The translations under genes and the position numbers were made by a program. DNA of 64,000 nt from contig JAPEHQ010000007.1 of assembly GCA_027405735.1 (NCBI GenBank), positions 434,001 through 498,000 of the forward strand, given 5' to 3'. The stretch is from Mucor racemosus (Eukaryota; Mucoromycota; Mucoromycetes; Mucorales; Mucoraceae). The notes under the pieces were generated by a model. It was not told the origin of the DNA. It saw only the letters and a list, made by a program, of their open reading frames with translations, and searched no databases. Positions 1-12,974 of this stretch are shown in pieces (the stretch's first letter is position 1; every line of letters starts with the position of its first letter).

Positions 1-234
1 AGTTTCAGATAATTTTTAAATGTTTTCGAATGTTTTTGTCCAATATTCATGGGTCGAATCATGTAAAATCTTTAAAGAAGATGTATCTTCACCCTATAGG
101 CCATTGATATCTCTCAGAAAATAGAGATGTTCATTCCAGGATATAAGTGTACTGGCCAAAAATTGACCAAAACTGACCAAGATTTACTTAGAATTGGTTA
201 TAAAAAATTGACCACCTAAATTAAGGTATTAAAT

Positions 235-1335
235 TTTTATATATACAAGATAGTTCCAACGCTAAGCTACTTTGCATTTTTTCTTTCAGCAAAAAATATT
301 GATTTTTTGTCGAGATAATCAAAATAATAGTTTGTATTACAGCTTAACCCTATGATAACTGGGTTTTAAAATTGATTCGACAAATCGACCAGAAAATGAT
401 CAAAAAAAACAAAAATGCTTAATGGCTCATGAACTGCAAAGTAAATTGAGATAGGGTATTAAATAGTTCTTGTAGAGTTTTAAAGTCTGCATCCGTTGAA
501 ATAAAGCTTGGACAAATGTTTGACATTAGATTTTGCATAAAATGCAATTGAAATTTTGGAGGTTTTTTGAAGATACACATCACTTTGTATAAGCATATTT
601 ATAATATAAGTAATGGATATGATGTAATGCAAAATTATCTATCGATCTAGCTATTACTGAACCTTCTAGCTGTATTTTTCGTAGAGGAAACAAGATTTTT
701 GCCCAATTTTTTTTGAAATCCAGGATTTGGGATGAGGGTATATAAGGGAAAAATTGATGCTAAAAGCGAGAGTACCTCTTTTTACACGTTTTTGAAGATA
801 TCTCCACGAAAAATCAATATTTTGAGAAAAAATAAATTGGGTCCGAGAGAGCTCAACGTGGTTGATGACATGAGTGTAAAGAAAATATTGCTCAATTTAA
901 CGGATATTTTGAAATCTGCTGCAAAAAGGTCAAAAAAAAAACAAAAAAAAAATAAAAGTGCTCAGAATTTTTTTATACTTTTATATATTATAGAGCGCTT
1001 TAAAACAAGTAAGTTTTATTATTAAAAAGTGTTAGTATAGCTTAATTTTTGTAGAGATATGAAGCCTCAAAGTTTTCAATTTTTATCAGTGAAATACGCG
1101 TAAGAAATCTGAAACCTTAGCACTGAAAAATTAATAACGCCTGCAAAAAGTAGGATATTTTTGAATACTTGTTTTTGGATTAAAGTTGGGCATCTCAGGT
1201 ACATTGACATATAATTTTTTCTTGGTGTTATTTAGTCAAACAAAAAATTGAGGAGGAATAAAAAGTGAGACCTAGTTTTTCAAGGAAAAATCAGAGAATT
1301 CCATGTGTTTTTGAGTCTTTTGCGAGATATAAAAT
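235..1335 (+). repeat. H-family repeat, copy 1
   Basis: This stretch aligns by eye, over most of its length, with sequences on the minus strand at about 20165-20860, 45070-46085 and 61490-62690. It carries a decayed reading frame at 732-1025 whose product resembles the one at 45346-45720, sharing words such as ISPRKINIL and PRELN-VDDM. Upstream of 732 the same frame is broken by a stop and a frameshift, so this copy is not expected to make the whole protein. Ends are approximate and I found no terminal repeats or target duplication. Confidence 0.65.
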
Positions 1336-4300
1336 AATTTCGGGAGCAGGTAGCATAATATGACCAATTCATATCTATTTTGCAATGCCTAAGGGCAAAA
1401 ATAAAATATTATGATTCAGTATTTTAGAAGAAAAATAGCAGGGGGTTTAAATTTTTGGTAGCAGCTTTGATGTTCTGTTAGTGTGTTTTTGAAAAGTAAA
1501 GTTTAGTTAGATTCAGCATTTGTTACACTTAATGTGTAATGGCAGATCCAAAAGGGTATTTTTTGTGTACTAATTTATGTCAACCGAAAAGTACGGATAG
1601 ATTTTGCATATATCGAAATCAATAGATATAGCCCAAATTATACTTTAATATGTTAATTTATAGATTGGAGATCGCATAAATGGTTGATATATTTCTTCAA
1701 GAAAAAGAGTTGACCCAAGACCAGAAACTTCTCGAACGTTTTGATTTGCGTTAGGAAAATACATGAAAACTATTACTTTACTTTAAGCGACAATTTTTAA
1801 ACTTCTCTTTTTAGCAAAAGCTACCAGTATTTGATCATCATACATAAGCAATTAACTACGTACCTTTTTTTTATCGCATGTTCTCAAGTGTGACGCTATT
1901 AATATATATATTTCCAAATGATATATATACCAAGCAATCATTACAGACCCCAAGACCAATGATTTAAAATGATATCTTAATGTCAGGTACATACGATAAA
2001 TCATGGCAACAACGTATCAGCGCCTTGCGATAAATGATCTCAATTATCCTTCCTTCCCCTCCCCCTCCCACGCCCTTTTTTTTTTAGAAACAAAACGCAT
2101 TATGCATTGTGATAATTAAAATGCTAAAGATTCATGTCGATCACATATCTAAAAAGCGATTAAACTTGGGCTAAGATTGCCTCTATAATTAGTATGGCAA
2201 ATTGGTGTTAACTCAGTTCACGTTCATTCAATTAATAATGCATGATTGCTTGCTGACTCGTTAAATCACTTTCTCCTGTTTAAAAAAAAATTAGTTGCTT
2301 AACATCATTAGTCAGTTAAAGTGTAAACGTTTACATTTTACTTGTTGCTTTAGAGAAGAATATGATGTATAATGAATTTTACGTGTGCATGTCTGATGTT
2401 TAATAAAGTAGTAAAGCTATAATAAAATCGAAAAAGACCAAGGGTCTATGAAATCCATACGACTTATTTCGTCATTATGATAAAATGACAAAAGAAACTC
2501 ATTCTTGTATATATATATATATATATATTATTGACAAATCAGTATGCTTATATTTTTCCTTTTACTCATTCTTGGCTATGATATATATACAATCTATTTC
2601 ATTTAGTAGCAAAGGAAAAAAGTGACGTAAAAAGTCTCGACTTGTATGACAATCATGGTCATTTCAGAAACTATAGTTCCAAAAAAAAAAAAAAAAAAAA
2701 AATGCGCAAGACAGAGAAAGAAAGGAATCGCATAGTGATCGAGAGAGTTAATTTAGCCAAATATTTTGCGAGTGTGAGAGAGAGATTTTTCTACCAATGT
2801 TTTTTCCAAAACATGCACATGTACACATTTAGATTTCAATATATAAAATGAGAGATATATTATACATGCACCTCGGATCGGGTTTTCGGTTACAGTGTAA
2901 CATTAGCACTTTACCAAGAATTATACTGTAAAAGAAGGGCTCTTTTTTACTCTCCCATACTAAATATGTGTACAATGACACCATTTGAAAAAGCGAATTT
3001 GTAAATACAAATCAGCCGACCTTTTTTTATATATATAATTGAATAACTCTAAAGCGCAATAAGTTCTGTATACATTATACCAAGCAAAATAGATGATCTA
3101 GAAACATTTAGCATATGTATCTAATAATATATAATACTCATGAATCATCGATACGCATTATATCATTATAATGAGACACAGTGACAAGTCATCACATTAT
3201 AGATCTGACGAAATTTATTTCATAAGTCATGGGTATTGGCTATATCCTGAAATCTCATGTATTTCTGTTGCAGATTGGAGCTTGAGATCTTCACACTGCT
3301 TAATTCCAGCTAACTACACATGTGAAGGATTCTATATATATTATCACATTGGTGATACATACCACCTTGTTTTATGTTTAAAACATTCTTGTAAATATAG
3401 TTGTGAATGACAACCTCCAATAAAGACTTGCATCGTGTGTTACATTTCATGTCATCATTCTCTTCCTTTGAGTAGGCCCCTTGAAAATGTATTATATGTG
3501 TTATTATTCTTTTTGTTACTTTGGTAATTTCAAGGCAAAAAAAATAAATAAAATAATTATGCATGAATATTTTTGTTATCTGTGTGTATGTTGTAGTTCA
3601 TGTAGATGATGGTGTACCTTATTTAAAACCCTCTCTTTTCCCCTCATTTTGATTACACCCCAAATACAAATAATCTAATAATTATTAGTCAAGTACTACC
3701 CTTCTTTTCACACAGATTTATAACATGTAATAACAAGGTTCTCAAATCATTTCATATATAGTTACACAATGAGAAACTTGGTATATTGTCATTGCATGTT
3801 TTAAATGTTGTAGTTTAAAATGTGAGGTTAAAAAAAAAAGAAAGAGCAGAGAAAAAAGACTCACATGCCAAAAATCAATTGGAGTTATTTGATTTGTCGA
3901 TGAGATAATATTTATCTTGGGGGGGGGGGTCAAGGTGTCCCTTAAAGATCAATGTATCTCCCCCCCTTTCTTATGTGTGGTATTATGTGGGGTTTTTATA
4001 AAACAAGAAACCCAAGTCTTTTGCCAATGACGATATATCATTGCTTGATATAGTAAGTGATTTGGCTAATCCTCTTTAGTATAGATGTGGGTCCCCTTAT
4101 CAAATCGTTATCAATTTTGATCAAGCATAATAGTGTATATAAATTCGAGAAAATAAATGATATTTTATCAGTAGCAAAAAGTCCATTTTGTAATCATGAT
4201 TTAATGGTTAAACAATGCTGAATTGACAACACGTTTATATATGAAAATATTATGTATAGTGTATCTTCCACTTGTAAATACAAATAAACACCATTATAAA

Positions 4301-4500
4301 TATATCACTCAAAAAGAGCTTTTAACTTCATAAGGGACATCTTATATATTTGCGTGCGTGTTGTGTGCACAGGGCTTCTTTTTTTATTCATTTGACAAAA
4401 CACTCCGCTAAAAATATGGTTCAGAGCTTTGTACCAATTTGGGAAATAGAAAAAAGGGGGGGGGAGAGAGAGAGAGTGAGTGAGTGAGAGAGTCAGTACC
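1336..4500. other. intergenic, no gene recognised
   Basis: No convincing exon is visible on either strand. The stretch holds low-complexity tracts: a TA repeat near 2507-2529, an A tract near 2679-2702, a G10 tract near 3919-3928 followed by a C-rich patch near 3959, and scattered ATATAT. The short open frames here (for example 3171-3410 and 3310-3564) overlap on opposite strands and have no family resemblance. Confidence 0.6.
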
Positions 4501-4530
4501 AAAAAAGCAAAATGTAAAATCCTATATAAA
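4455..4530 (+). promoter_or_regulatory. GA-rich tract and TATA-like box upstream of glutamate 5-kinase
   Basis: A GA-rich purine run (about 4455-4493) is followed by TATATAAA at 4523-4530, about 70 bases before the start codon at 4601. The position suits a core promoter. This is inferred from sequence only. Confidence 0.45.
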
Positions 4531-4600
4531 TAAACCAAAGGCATTTCTTTCTCTCTAATTTCAAAATTATTACAGCAAAAAAAAAAAATATACATATAAA

Positions 4601-5949
4601 ATGGTTGTCTATCGTAATATTCAAAATACACATCGCCCTACCAATACTTCATTAACTTTGGTTATCAAGGTGGGCACATCTTCTATTTGTGATGAAGTCT
4701 CACATTATCCATTGTTGGGTAACCTTTCGAGAATTGTTGAAACTATTATTCAACTCAAGAGATTGGGTCATCGCGTTGTTCTTGTAACATCTGCTGCTGT
4801 TGGTACAGGTTTAAGAAGATTAAACTTGTCAGAAAAACCAAAGAAATTGGCCTCTATTCAGGTAAAGCATGTGAGCATCAAATTCCAAAAATTTGTTTGC
4901 AATCCATACAATTTTACTAAACATTTTATTTAAAATAATAGGCCATTGCTGCTGTTGGTCAAGGCCGCTTAATGAGCATGTATGATGATTTATTTGGTCA
5001 ATTCAATCAACCTGTTGCTCAAATCTTATTGACTCGTAATGACTTGGCTGATGTAAATATATGCGCATTTAATCATTAGACATACATACTAACTATTTTA
5101 TCATTGATTATACAGCGTTCTCAATATTTAAATGCTGTAAATTGCTTAGAAGAACTTTTAGATATGGGTGTTGTTCCTATTGTAAATGAAAATGATTCCA
5201 TTTCAGTCAAAGAAATCAAATTTGGTGATAATGATACTCTTTCTGCCATTGCTGCCGGTATGGTTAAAGCCGATTACCTTTTCCTTATGACTGATGTCGA
5301 TTGTCTCTATACTGATAACCCAAGAAGTAATCCAGATGCCCGTCCTGTCCTTGTCTGTGATGATATTGAGCAATTGAGAGATCAAATCAAGGTCAGTGCA
5401 CCAGGTTCCTCTCTCGGTACAGGTGGCATGATCACCAAATTGGTAGCTGCTGATTTAGCCACTGCAGCTGGTGTTACTACCGTAATTGCACGTGGCGCCA
5501 CACCTGAAAACATTATGCCTATTATTGATCCTCTTGTTACTGATTCCAAAAAAATTCCACTTCATACTCGCTTTGTTGCTAAACCTCAACCATTAATGGA
5601 CCGTAAATGGTGGATTTTACATGGTTTGCACACAGCTGGTACAGTTTACGTTGAAAGCACAATTACTGAAGATATCCATGATGGCCAAGTTGATAATGAT
5701 CTCTTTGCTCATTCCATTTCTAAAGTGGAAGGTACTTTTGTTGAACATCAAGCTGTGAATTTGGTAGTGCAACACAAGGATTCTAAAGGCCTTGTTGATA
5801 ATATTACAATCGCAAAGGGTATTGTGAATTACTCTTCAGCTGAAATCATGCGTATTATGCTTGCAAAAGAAAGTAATATTATTGATTCCCTTGGTTACAA
5901 AGATGCTAGTTGCATTATCAACCGTGATAACATGGCTATTTCACTGTAA
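4601..5949 (+). CDS. PRO1: glutamate 5-kinase (proline biosynthesis)
   Basis: Glutamate 5-kinase phosphorylates L-glutamate to gamma-glutamyl phosphate, the first committed step of proline synthesis, in the cytosol. Exons are 4601-4861, 4942-5052 and 5116-5949 with GT-AG introns of 80 and 63 bases, giving 401 residues. The amino-acid-kinase domain fills roughly residues 20-265: VIKVGTSS near the N terminus, then [42 protein letters not shown] and GTGGMITK, all typical of the eukaryotic enzyme. The C-terminal part (about 290-385) fits the PUA domain found in many members. Length matches the family. It is convergent with the transcription factor gene downstream. The identification is very secure; the intron edges are supported by continuous family motifs across both joins. 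Confidence 0.95.
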
Positions 5950-6855
5950 ATCGCTCTCTTTTCTCAAACAAACTATTGATACATTCTTCTCATACAATGA
6001 CTATTTGCATATATAATATTCTTTATTATTCTTATTTCTCTATCTTTTTTTCTTCTATATTGCATCTCTCTTAACCTTTTTCTTTCCCTCATTTACACAA
6101 AAAAAACCCCACCTTTTCCTCTTTCCCCCCCCCAACCCTTTTTTTTATGTATTCATTATTTTATACTAGAGACACTTCTCTTTATTAAACAATATTTCCA
6201 TATTTTTAAGTGTGTATTATAAGAGTCTATAAGCTTAAACAGATCAGTTGATTAGCACCATCATGCAGATTCTGTGTACATTTTTTCGAGAAGAATTCTA
6301 TAGATTTTAAACTCTAAAGAATTTTTCAGGCACCTAAATCGAGTTATTTCTAAAAATACATTTGAAAAATGGTCTATAACATACTTGAACTATAATTTCA
6401 TTTTTTATTTTGTAATCAATGAGGTTTTTTCTTTCAATATTAATGCAATTTTTTTAGAATTGTAAGGACATTTATCAAATATCGGAATCTTTTTTTATGC
6501 AGCAGCTGATGCAAATTTAACTACCGTACATATTTTGACAGAAAAAATGGATTTAAGAGTTTATACATGCGATATATACAGTATAGCCATTATGGTTGAG
6601 TGTAATACGTCTTAGATAATACAAAGCCTCTCTCGATAGTAGGTTGTTCTTATTCTCCTTTTAATATGCGAAGTTACTTATTATTCTTACATTTAAGATA
6701 CGACATAGAACAAAGGAATTAAGGTTTTTCGTCAATTACAAACAAAGGCATGATCAATTAAGAACAATATGATATTTATAGTCTCATCATACATTCAATT
6801 TAACGTCATATAATAGATAAAAATACATTGGAGGGTTTTATTATATACAGTTTTC
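5950..6855. other. convergent intergenic spacer
   Basis: About 900 bases lie between two convergent stop codons. The first 200 bases are strongly pyrimidine-rich, including a C9 run near 6126-6134, and probably belong to the 3' untranslated region of glutamate 5-kinase. No gene is seen. Confidence 0.6.
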
Positions 6856-9800
6856 TTAATAGTAAAGGTTATTATAATGTGTTGTATTATTATAATAATT
6901 TTTCATTGAATTGGGTGTTGATGGTTGTTGTTGTTGTTGTTGTTGTTGCTGTTGTTGCTGTTGTTGTTGTTGTTTCTGTTGCTGTTGCTGTTGCTGTTGT
7001 TGTTGTTGGTGATGGTGATGGTGATGTTGTTGTTGTTGTTGTTGAGAAGGCGGAGCAGTTGGTTGAGATGTTGGATATGGTTGTCTACTATTATTGAAAT
7101 TAGAATTCATATGCATATACTGTTGTTGATGAGGATCATCTGCTGGATGGCTTAATAAGATAGGTTGTGATGAAGGAGGAGCACTAGTGTTAGAGGGAGA
7201 AGATTGTTCTATACGTATCCAAGTAGGTGGAGACATGCTATTTTGAGTTGGTGAATTATTGTTATTGTTATTAGTTGTAGTAGTATTAGTAGAAGAAGCA
7301 GGTGTAGTGGATGTAACATTATTATTGTATCCAAAATTGAACTGTTGTTGTTGTTGTTGTTGTTGATAATTATCATCTATTGTTGCTGTATAATCAGGTT
7401 TTTTACCTTGTTGTTGATGACTATAATCAGCACTATGATTTGATACAGCTACATTAGACAATATGCCATTTGGATTGTTGACAGCAGTAGAATAATCCAA
7501 TAATGTAGGTGTATAAACAAAATCAGAAAAATGCACTTCCTCTGCAAAAGAATCTGTTTTATGAATATCAAATACAGATGAAGCAGCTGCAACATCAAGA
7601 GCATTATATGTAGGATTTCTTTGAGTGAATTGATTTGTTAATGAAATAGGTTGCATTGTATCTGTTGGCATCGAATTAGTTCGAGAATGTTGACCTTGGC
7701 GTAAAATAGATGGTGGGATTGAAGATGTTGGTACAAGTTTAGTTGATAAACGAGATGGTAAATGAGGTGAAGGTGTAGTAGTTGTAGCTGTTGCAATTAC
7801 TGTAACTGGAGGCTGAATTACTGCTGCATCTTCTTCTTGTTGTTGAGGGTCATCTGCTACTGCTTTTGATATAAATTCACTGAGTAAAACTTTACCATCA
7901 ATCAGTAATTCAGTATTTAAAATTTCTTTAAATATGAGTCTAATCTTGCCAACAAGTGTAAGCACATACTTGTGATGTCGTACAGGTGAATTTAACAAAA
8001 TCTTGGCTATTTTTTCTAAATTTTTCATTGCAATTTCCCGTTCACCATCATTGGGCTGCGTTAAAATATTTCCATAAATCATTGTAGTCATCATTAGATT
8101 CTCTAATGAAAAGTGACACCAAAGTTGCTTCAATTGAACCCAGCACTCGAGTAATTCTACCGTGTTACGTGCTGCTTTGAGACAGATTTCTCTGGATAAT
8201 ACCTCAATTGTTGAAGGCTGTTGTTGCTCTGTTGTTTCATCTTCATCAACTCCAGGTTTTGAAAAGAATAATCCATACAATTGACATAATTGAAAATTGT
8301 ATTCAAAGTTTAATTTAATACATGCTTGTTCCCGGAATGATGTTGAATCCCATCGTCTTTTGTGAATATCACCGGTCTCATATTTTAGGTAAGATGGGAG
8401 TGATGCTTTCCAATCTTCAAGCTCTTTATCAATGGCAGAAATTTGAGATAATAATGGCTTTTCTTCGGTTGTTTTATAAATGATACTTCGATAAATTCGA
8501 GTAATTTTGAATCTTTGAATCATAAATTCCACTCGATATTTCGCTTCACCTGTTTTCTCATGTTCCATTAATGTAGGGAATTGAACTGTTACCATACTTC
8601 TGGGAGGCAGTGAAAATGGTTTATCCGAATGAATTGACCCCAATGTCTCTAGAAAATAGAGCACCCAAAAAAATCGTCTATTTCTTTCCTTGTCGTATGG
8701 ATTAGAGCTTTTTGATTCTTGATTCATCTTTAGATCCAAACACATTCGTATAGCTAAACCCAAATAGATGTATGCTTCTGATTCAACCTCAGCTTTGTGT
8801 TCACTGGGAATACCAATCGCATAAATATACATGATCAATAAGCTATGCATGGTATCTATACTTGTCTTCATAAAGCGGTCCTTGACAAGAGATTTGGCTT
8901 TTAAAAAGAAACCTTGGCCTACTTGATTGGGATCTTTTCCAGGAAATGTGTTGTGGTATATGGCTCCATGTCGAGCTGTCCATGCAAATACCGCATTGGC
9001 TAATAATGGATCAAGTGTCCCATTTTCAAATCTAGTAAGAATAGATCGCTGGGGTTCAACACAAGGAAAACACAAAAAGCATTCACAAAATATGGATACC
9101 ATGCGGTGCAATGTCTCTTTAGGTATAGATTCAGAGAGTGATGAGGTAGATGAGGAGGATGATGCTGCGCTATTACTTCTGGCATGACCTGATCTTGACA
9201 ATTCATCTATTTTGCAACCATGGATATTATTACTTTTCCCTTGAGGCTCCCAACTACTATATAATGGAAATGTCTTGAGCCGGGTTCTCCAAAGCGGCTT
9301 CTTTCTCAATACTGTAGCAGCTTCAGGGCGCGGACTTTCCACGGTGTAAGAAGTTGAGCCTGATGATTGTGATGATGAATCCATGGTATTAGATGTTTCA
9401 TGCATACATGATCCACCAGATAAATCAAATTGAGATACACCAGATAATAAAATATCGTACAAATCATGTAATGAAATGATATTAGTGTCAATTCGAAGAC
9501 CTTTTGGTGTTAATGATAGATTCCATTGAGCATTAGATGTAGCCAATAATCCATTTAAATTATTACTGATGCGAGGATTTTTTGCAATAGTGGAAGTATA
9601 TTCTTTTTGTTGCTTTTGTTGTTGTTGTTGTTGTTGTTCAATTGGATCAACTTCTATATTCTTTTCGGAAAATTGGTTCCCACCAGCAGCACGAGTCATT
9701 CGAACTTCATTCGCTACATACTGTGTATTGCTGCAAACATCTTTAATATCGGTTTCGATTGATTGAACTCTTTTTTGTAAAATATCGACAGTTTCATTTA

Positions 9801-9892
9801 ACTTTACAAGGTTAAACAAATCTACTTGTGTAGCACTTCCATCGTAAGAACATTGAGCTAAAGGAGGGAAAATCAGCATTTGTTATCGGATC

Positions 9893-9930
<38 letters not shown>

Positions 9931-10207
9931 GTTTTTACCTTTTGCTAATTGACACCTTGCACATTGAGGATGAGCAAAATCACATTTTACTACGCATGAA
10001 ATGTTAGTGGGTGCTGAAACATTCCATATTTAAATGATGAAAATACCTTTTTTTGACCTTTTGTTTGCAATTAAATGGTAAAAAATGGTTAAATTAACGT
10101 CATATTCGAGAAATCAATAGTAAAAATCACCTGCAACGTTCACAAGCCATAGTCATTCGAATCTTTTTGGAAGCTGGAGCTCCAACAGCATTTTGTTTTG
10201 AGCTCAT
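6856..10207 (-). CDS. Zn2Cys6 fungal transcription factor with polyQ/polyH tail
   Basis: Predicted nuclear DNA-binding regulator of 1046 residues; targets unknown. Exons on the minus strand are 10131-10207, 10047-10057 (11 bases), 9939-9989 and 6856-9857. Joining them gives a perfect zinc cluster CX2CX6CX6CX2CX6C at residues 22-49 (CERCRSKKVKC then DFAHPQCARC), which dictates both the ATG at 10207 and the microexon. Residues of roughly 330-560 look like the fungal-specific transcription factor domain (the RRFFWVLYFLETLGS region is characteristic). The last 150 residues are Q-, N- and H-rich, with a Q/H run encoded by CAA/CAG/CAT repeats near 6930-7045. Intron 3 contains a 27-base T tract (plus-strand view). 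The ortholog cannot be named from sequence alone; it could regulate carbon or secondary metabolism like many of this class. Confidence 0.9.
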
Positions 10208-10582
10208 GGTGAGGGAAGGGGGGGTTTTTTTTCCTGCTTTAACAAAAAAAGACAAATAAAGAGTAAACGATATCTGCAATGTTGAAGTTACAAATATACA
10301 AGTAAATTACGGAATTTGTAAGTGAATCAGAGGAAAAGATTCCTTTTTTCTTGAAGACTTTTTTAAGAAAAAAGAACAAATTCTAGATGAAAAAAAGAAA
10401 ACAGTATGGATTTTTCCGTATATTACCTTTTCTCTTTTCAATTTGGGTTTTCTTCCATTTAGTAGTTGCAATTGATGTGACTCGAATTTCGCAAAATCCT
10501 CAATGATTACAATCTACCGAAAAGAACAGCATTGCATTTTGATTGATTAAAACCAAATTAATTTGTATCACAAATCGATGAG

Positions 10583-10615
<33 letters not shown>

Positions 10616-11255
10616 TGTCTATTATTATTTTTAATTTTTATATATAATATTATTTTCTATTTTTGTCCTTGGAATGGTGATATAATGAAAAAGTATAAAG
10701 CTAAAACTCTAAATGTCTAATTGGCTTATTTGTATCAGAAACAATGGAAGAAGAAAAAGCTACATGAGCATATTTGAAGCTGCTCCTGCAGTAATTTGAA
10801 ATTACGCTCAAAATCAATTCTCATCGGGAAAAATGCACTATAATAATTCATAGAGTCAAAATATGGTACACTACCCCTATTTCATTACTCATTCCCAAAT
10901 GAATTTGCAAGTCCTTACCATATTGATCTATAATTAATTTATCAAGGAACATGATGGATTATAGATCTTGCCTGCGCCAAGTACTGTAAAACAGGCTGTG
11001 TTTAAATATAACCAATACCCATATTTCCACGGTATTAAAGCTTCAATCAATCATTAAAAATAAACAAAATGCGGGTATTGCATGATCACACATTATTATC
11101 CCTATTGCTCACACATGAATTGACTATACTTGATAATGTCAAGATGCTGTGAAACCCAACCACACATATCATACAATATACACTCATATAATAATTAGAT
11201 AAATTATTGTGCATGTGGATGTAAAAATGTGATTTCCAAATTACTGCTCATTGAA
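10208..11255. other. upstream region of the transcription factor; no gene seen
   Basis: Presumed 5' region of the minus-strand transcription factor. It contains purine-rich stretches and an A30-like tract near 10581-10613. No exon, RNA gene or repeat copy was recognised. Confidence 0.5.
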
Positions 11256-11259
11256 TTCC

Positions 11260-12295
11260 ATGAATAATTCAAACCAAGGTTTGTATTTATATCCGAAACA
11301 ACGTTTTCTTATCAATCTTGGCGTTTATTACGGTCTACATTTATTACAGATACCGTTGAAACTCAAGCAAAATACGAAAATCGTGTTTGGGAACGATATC
11401 AAGAACGTACAATTATAGACGATAAACAAAAAATGAGACAGAGATTATCTGTGTTTCACAAACTATGTATCAATTTAATCTTGCATTGAGTAATCATGTC
11501 ATGTGAGAAAATAAAATGAAAGCTGGAATCTCTTGATAGTGCCTATTTTTCAGTAACGAAGATGTTACGAATTGATGCATGTTAATAAGTAGTTGTTTTT
11601 CTGGATACTCTATTTTTTCTACAAACTGTCTCCAAAGAAGCATGCCAACTGGGCACTATATTATATAAGTTAAAATTTATATCTAGGCGACCTTTAGGAC
11701 AATGTTGCTATATGTTTCTTCATTGAATTACAAAAATGAATGTCTGAAAATCCTTTGTATGCATGCAAACATTTCACCATAAACTTCTATGCTTTATATA
11801 GGCGTATTGATAGTCGTTTCAGCCATTAAACAATTGGACTCTTATTCAGGGTCTGTCGGATTTAGGTTTTTCAGCTTTACTAGAAATATTATCAATTCCT
11901 ATTGGAATTGTATTTATTGAATGGAATATTCTCAAAAACATCTTACAGACTTGAATTATGGCTTGGTATAAAAATAAGTATAAATGAAGCTAAAGAGAGT
12001 TTAAAAATGCTGAACATAATGCGCTATATATCTAAAAACAGCTTTGTCGTTATATAATACACATTAATCGCATTTTGTATTTTTAAAAGAAAAAATTACT
12101 TATTCGTAGTAGTATAGTAAATTAGCACTTAATTTTAACTGACAAAGTTGATATATGCAACATATATACACATATATTTGCGCTAGTCTTCAAGTTGAGT
12201 CTGTGTAGGGTGTTGATATTACCAAACAAGTAGCTTTGGCTGTGTTTGTTGCTGTAATCTGGTTCTCAACAAGCTATAAACGCCATAAAAAATGA
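11260..12295 (+). pseudogene. possible small membrane-protein gene or its relic
   Basis: Several open segments on the plus strand look like exons, but I could not join them into one frame. A start at 11260 leads to a GT-AG intron (11279-11349) and then an open, charged segment to about 11449 (DTVETQAKYENRVWERYQ). Later segments include hydrophobic stretches near 11800-11950 (LLEILSIPIGIVFIEW) and a final one at about 12212-12295 (VALAVFVAVIWF, basic end, TGA stop). This could be a decayed gene or a real multi-intron gene that I failed to assemble. No family is recognised. Confidence 0.25.
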
Positions 12296-12974
12296 CAGAG
12301 ATAGGAAGATTATATCCTTGAAACAATATGCTTGCATTTTATTTTAAACATAATTAAATGAGCTATCTAGTAGTCCAGAACTGGGAATTTAATATGTAAT
12401 TTGAAATAACCAAAATACTCCTGTGTATCTCTTGAACGTCCAGCGATATGTCGTTGTTTCACCAAAAACTGCATGATTTGGCTCTTTAAACGGCGATTGC
12501 AAACGTATTTGACATTTTCTGGTGCTCAGAATAGCACCAAACGATTGCTCTCACTCCATAGATTTATCCTATTACCATTGTAACCTTTTTTTGGGGTTTT
12601 TATTTTTCGACAAATTTTCATGAGGGATCCCTCATGGAAATTCACAATTTGGAGAAAAATGCGAATTTCTCCTGGAAAATGAAACTTTTTACTAAAGTAT
12701 ATATGGGTACTAAATGACCGCAAAAACCTTATCTTTAATCTTAAAAACACTTATTTGTGGTTTACATGCCAAATTTTTTGACTTTTTGCATAAAAACTGA
12801 ATTTCTTGTTTTTTGATATTATGGTATTATTTAGTCACAAAAAGTATGAATTAAAAAATATTATAACATAAAGCGTAAAATTTTGTGCTGGTTATAATAA
12901 TAAAATAAATTGTGTTAATTATACACTTTGGGAAGTAATAATTCTTTAAAATTCAAATTTTTTCAAATAATTGA

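Noticed and set aside
2642..2851. Short lysine-rich open frame
   Set aside because: It is driven by an A tract and AG-rich sequence; no splice context or homology.
6925..7155. Plus-strand open frames rich in Leu/Val over the repeat region
   Set aside because: They are the antisense reading of the CAA/CAG/CAT repeats that encode the poly-Q/H tail of the transcription factor.
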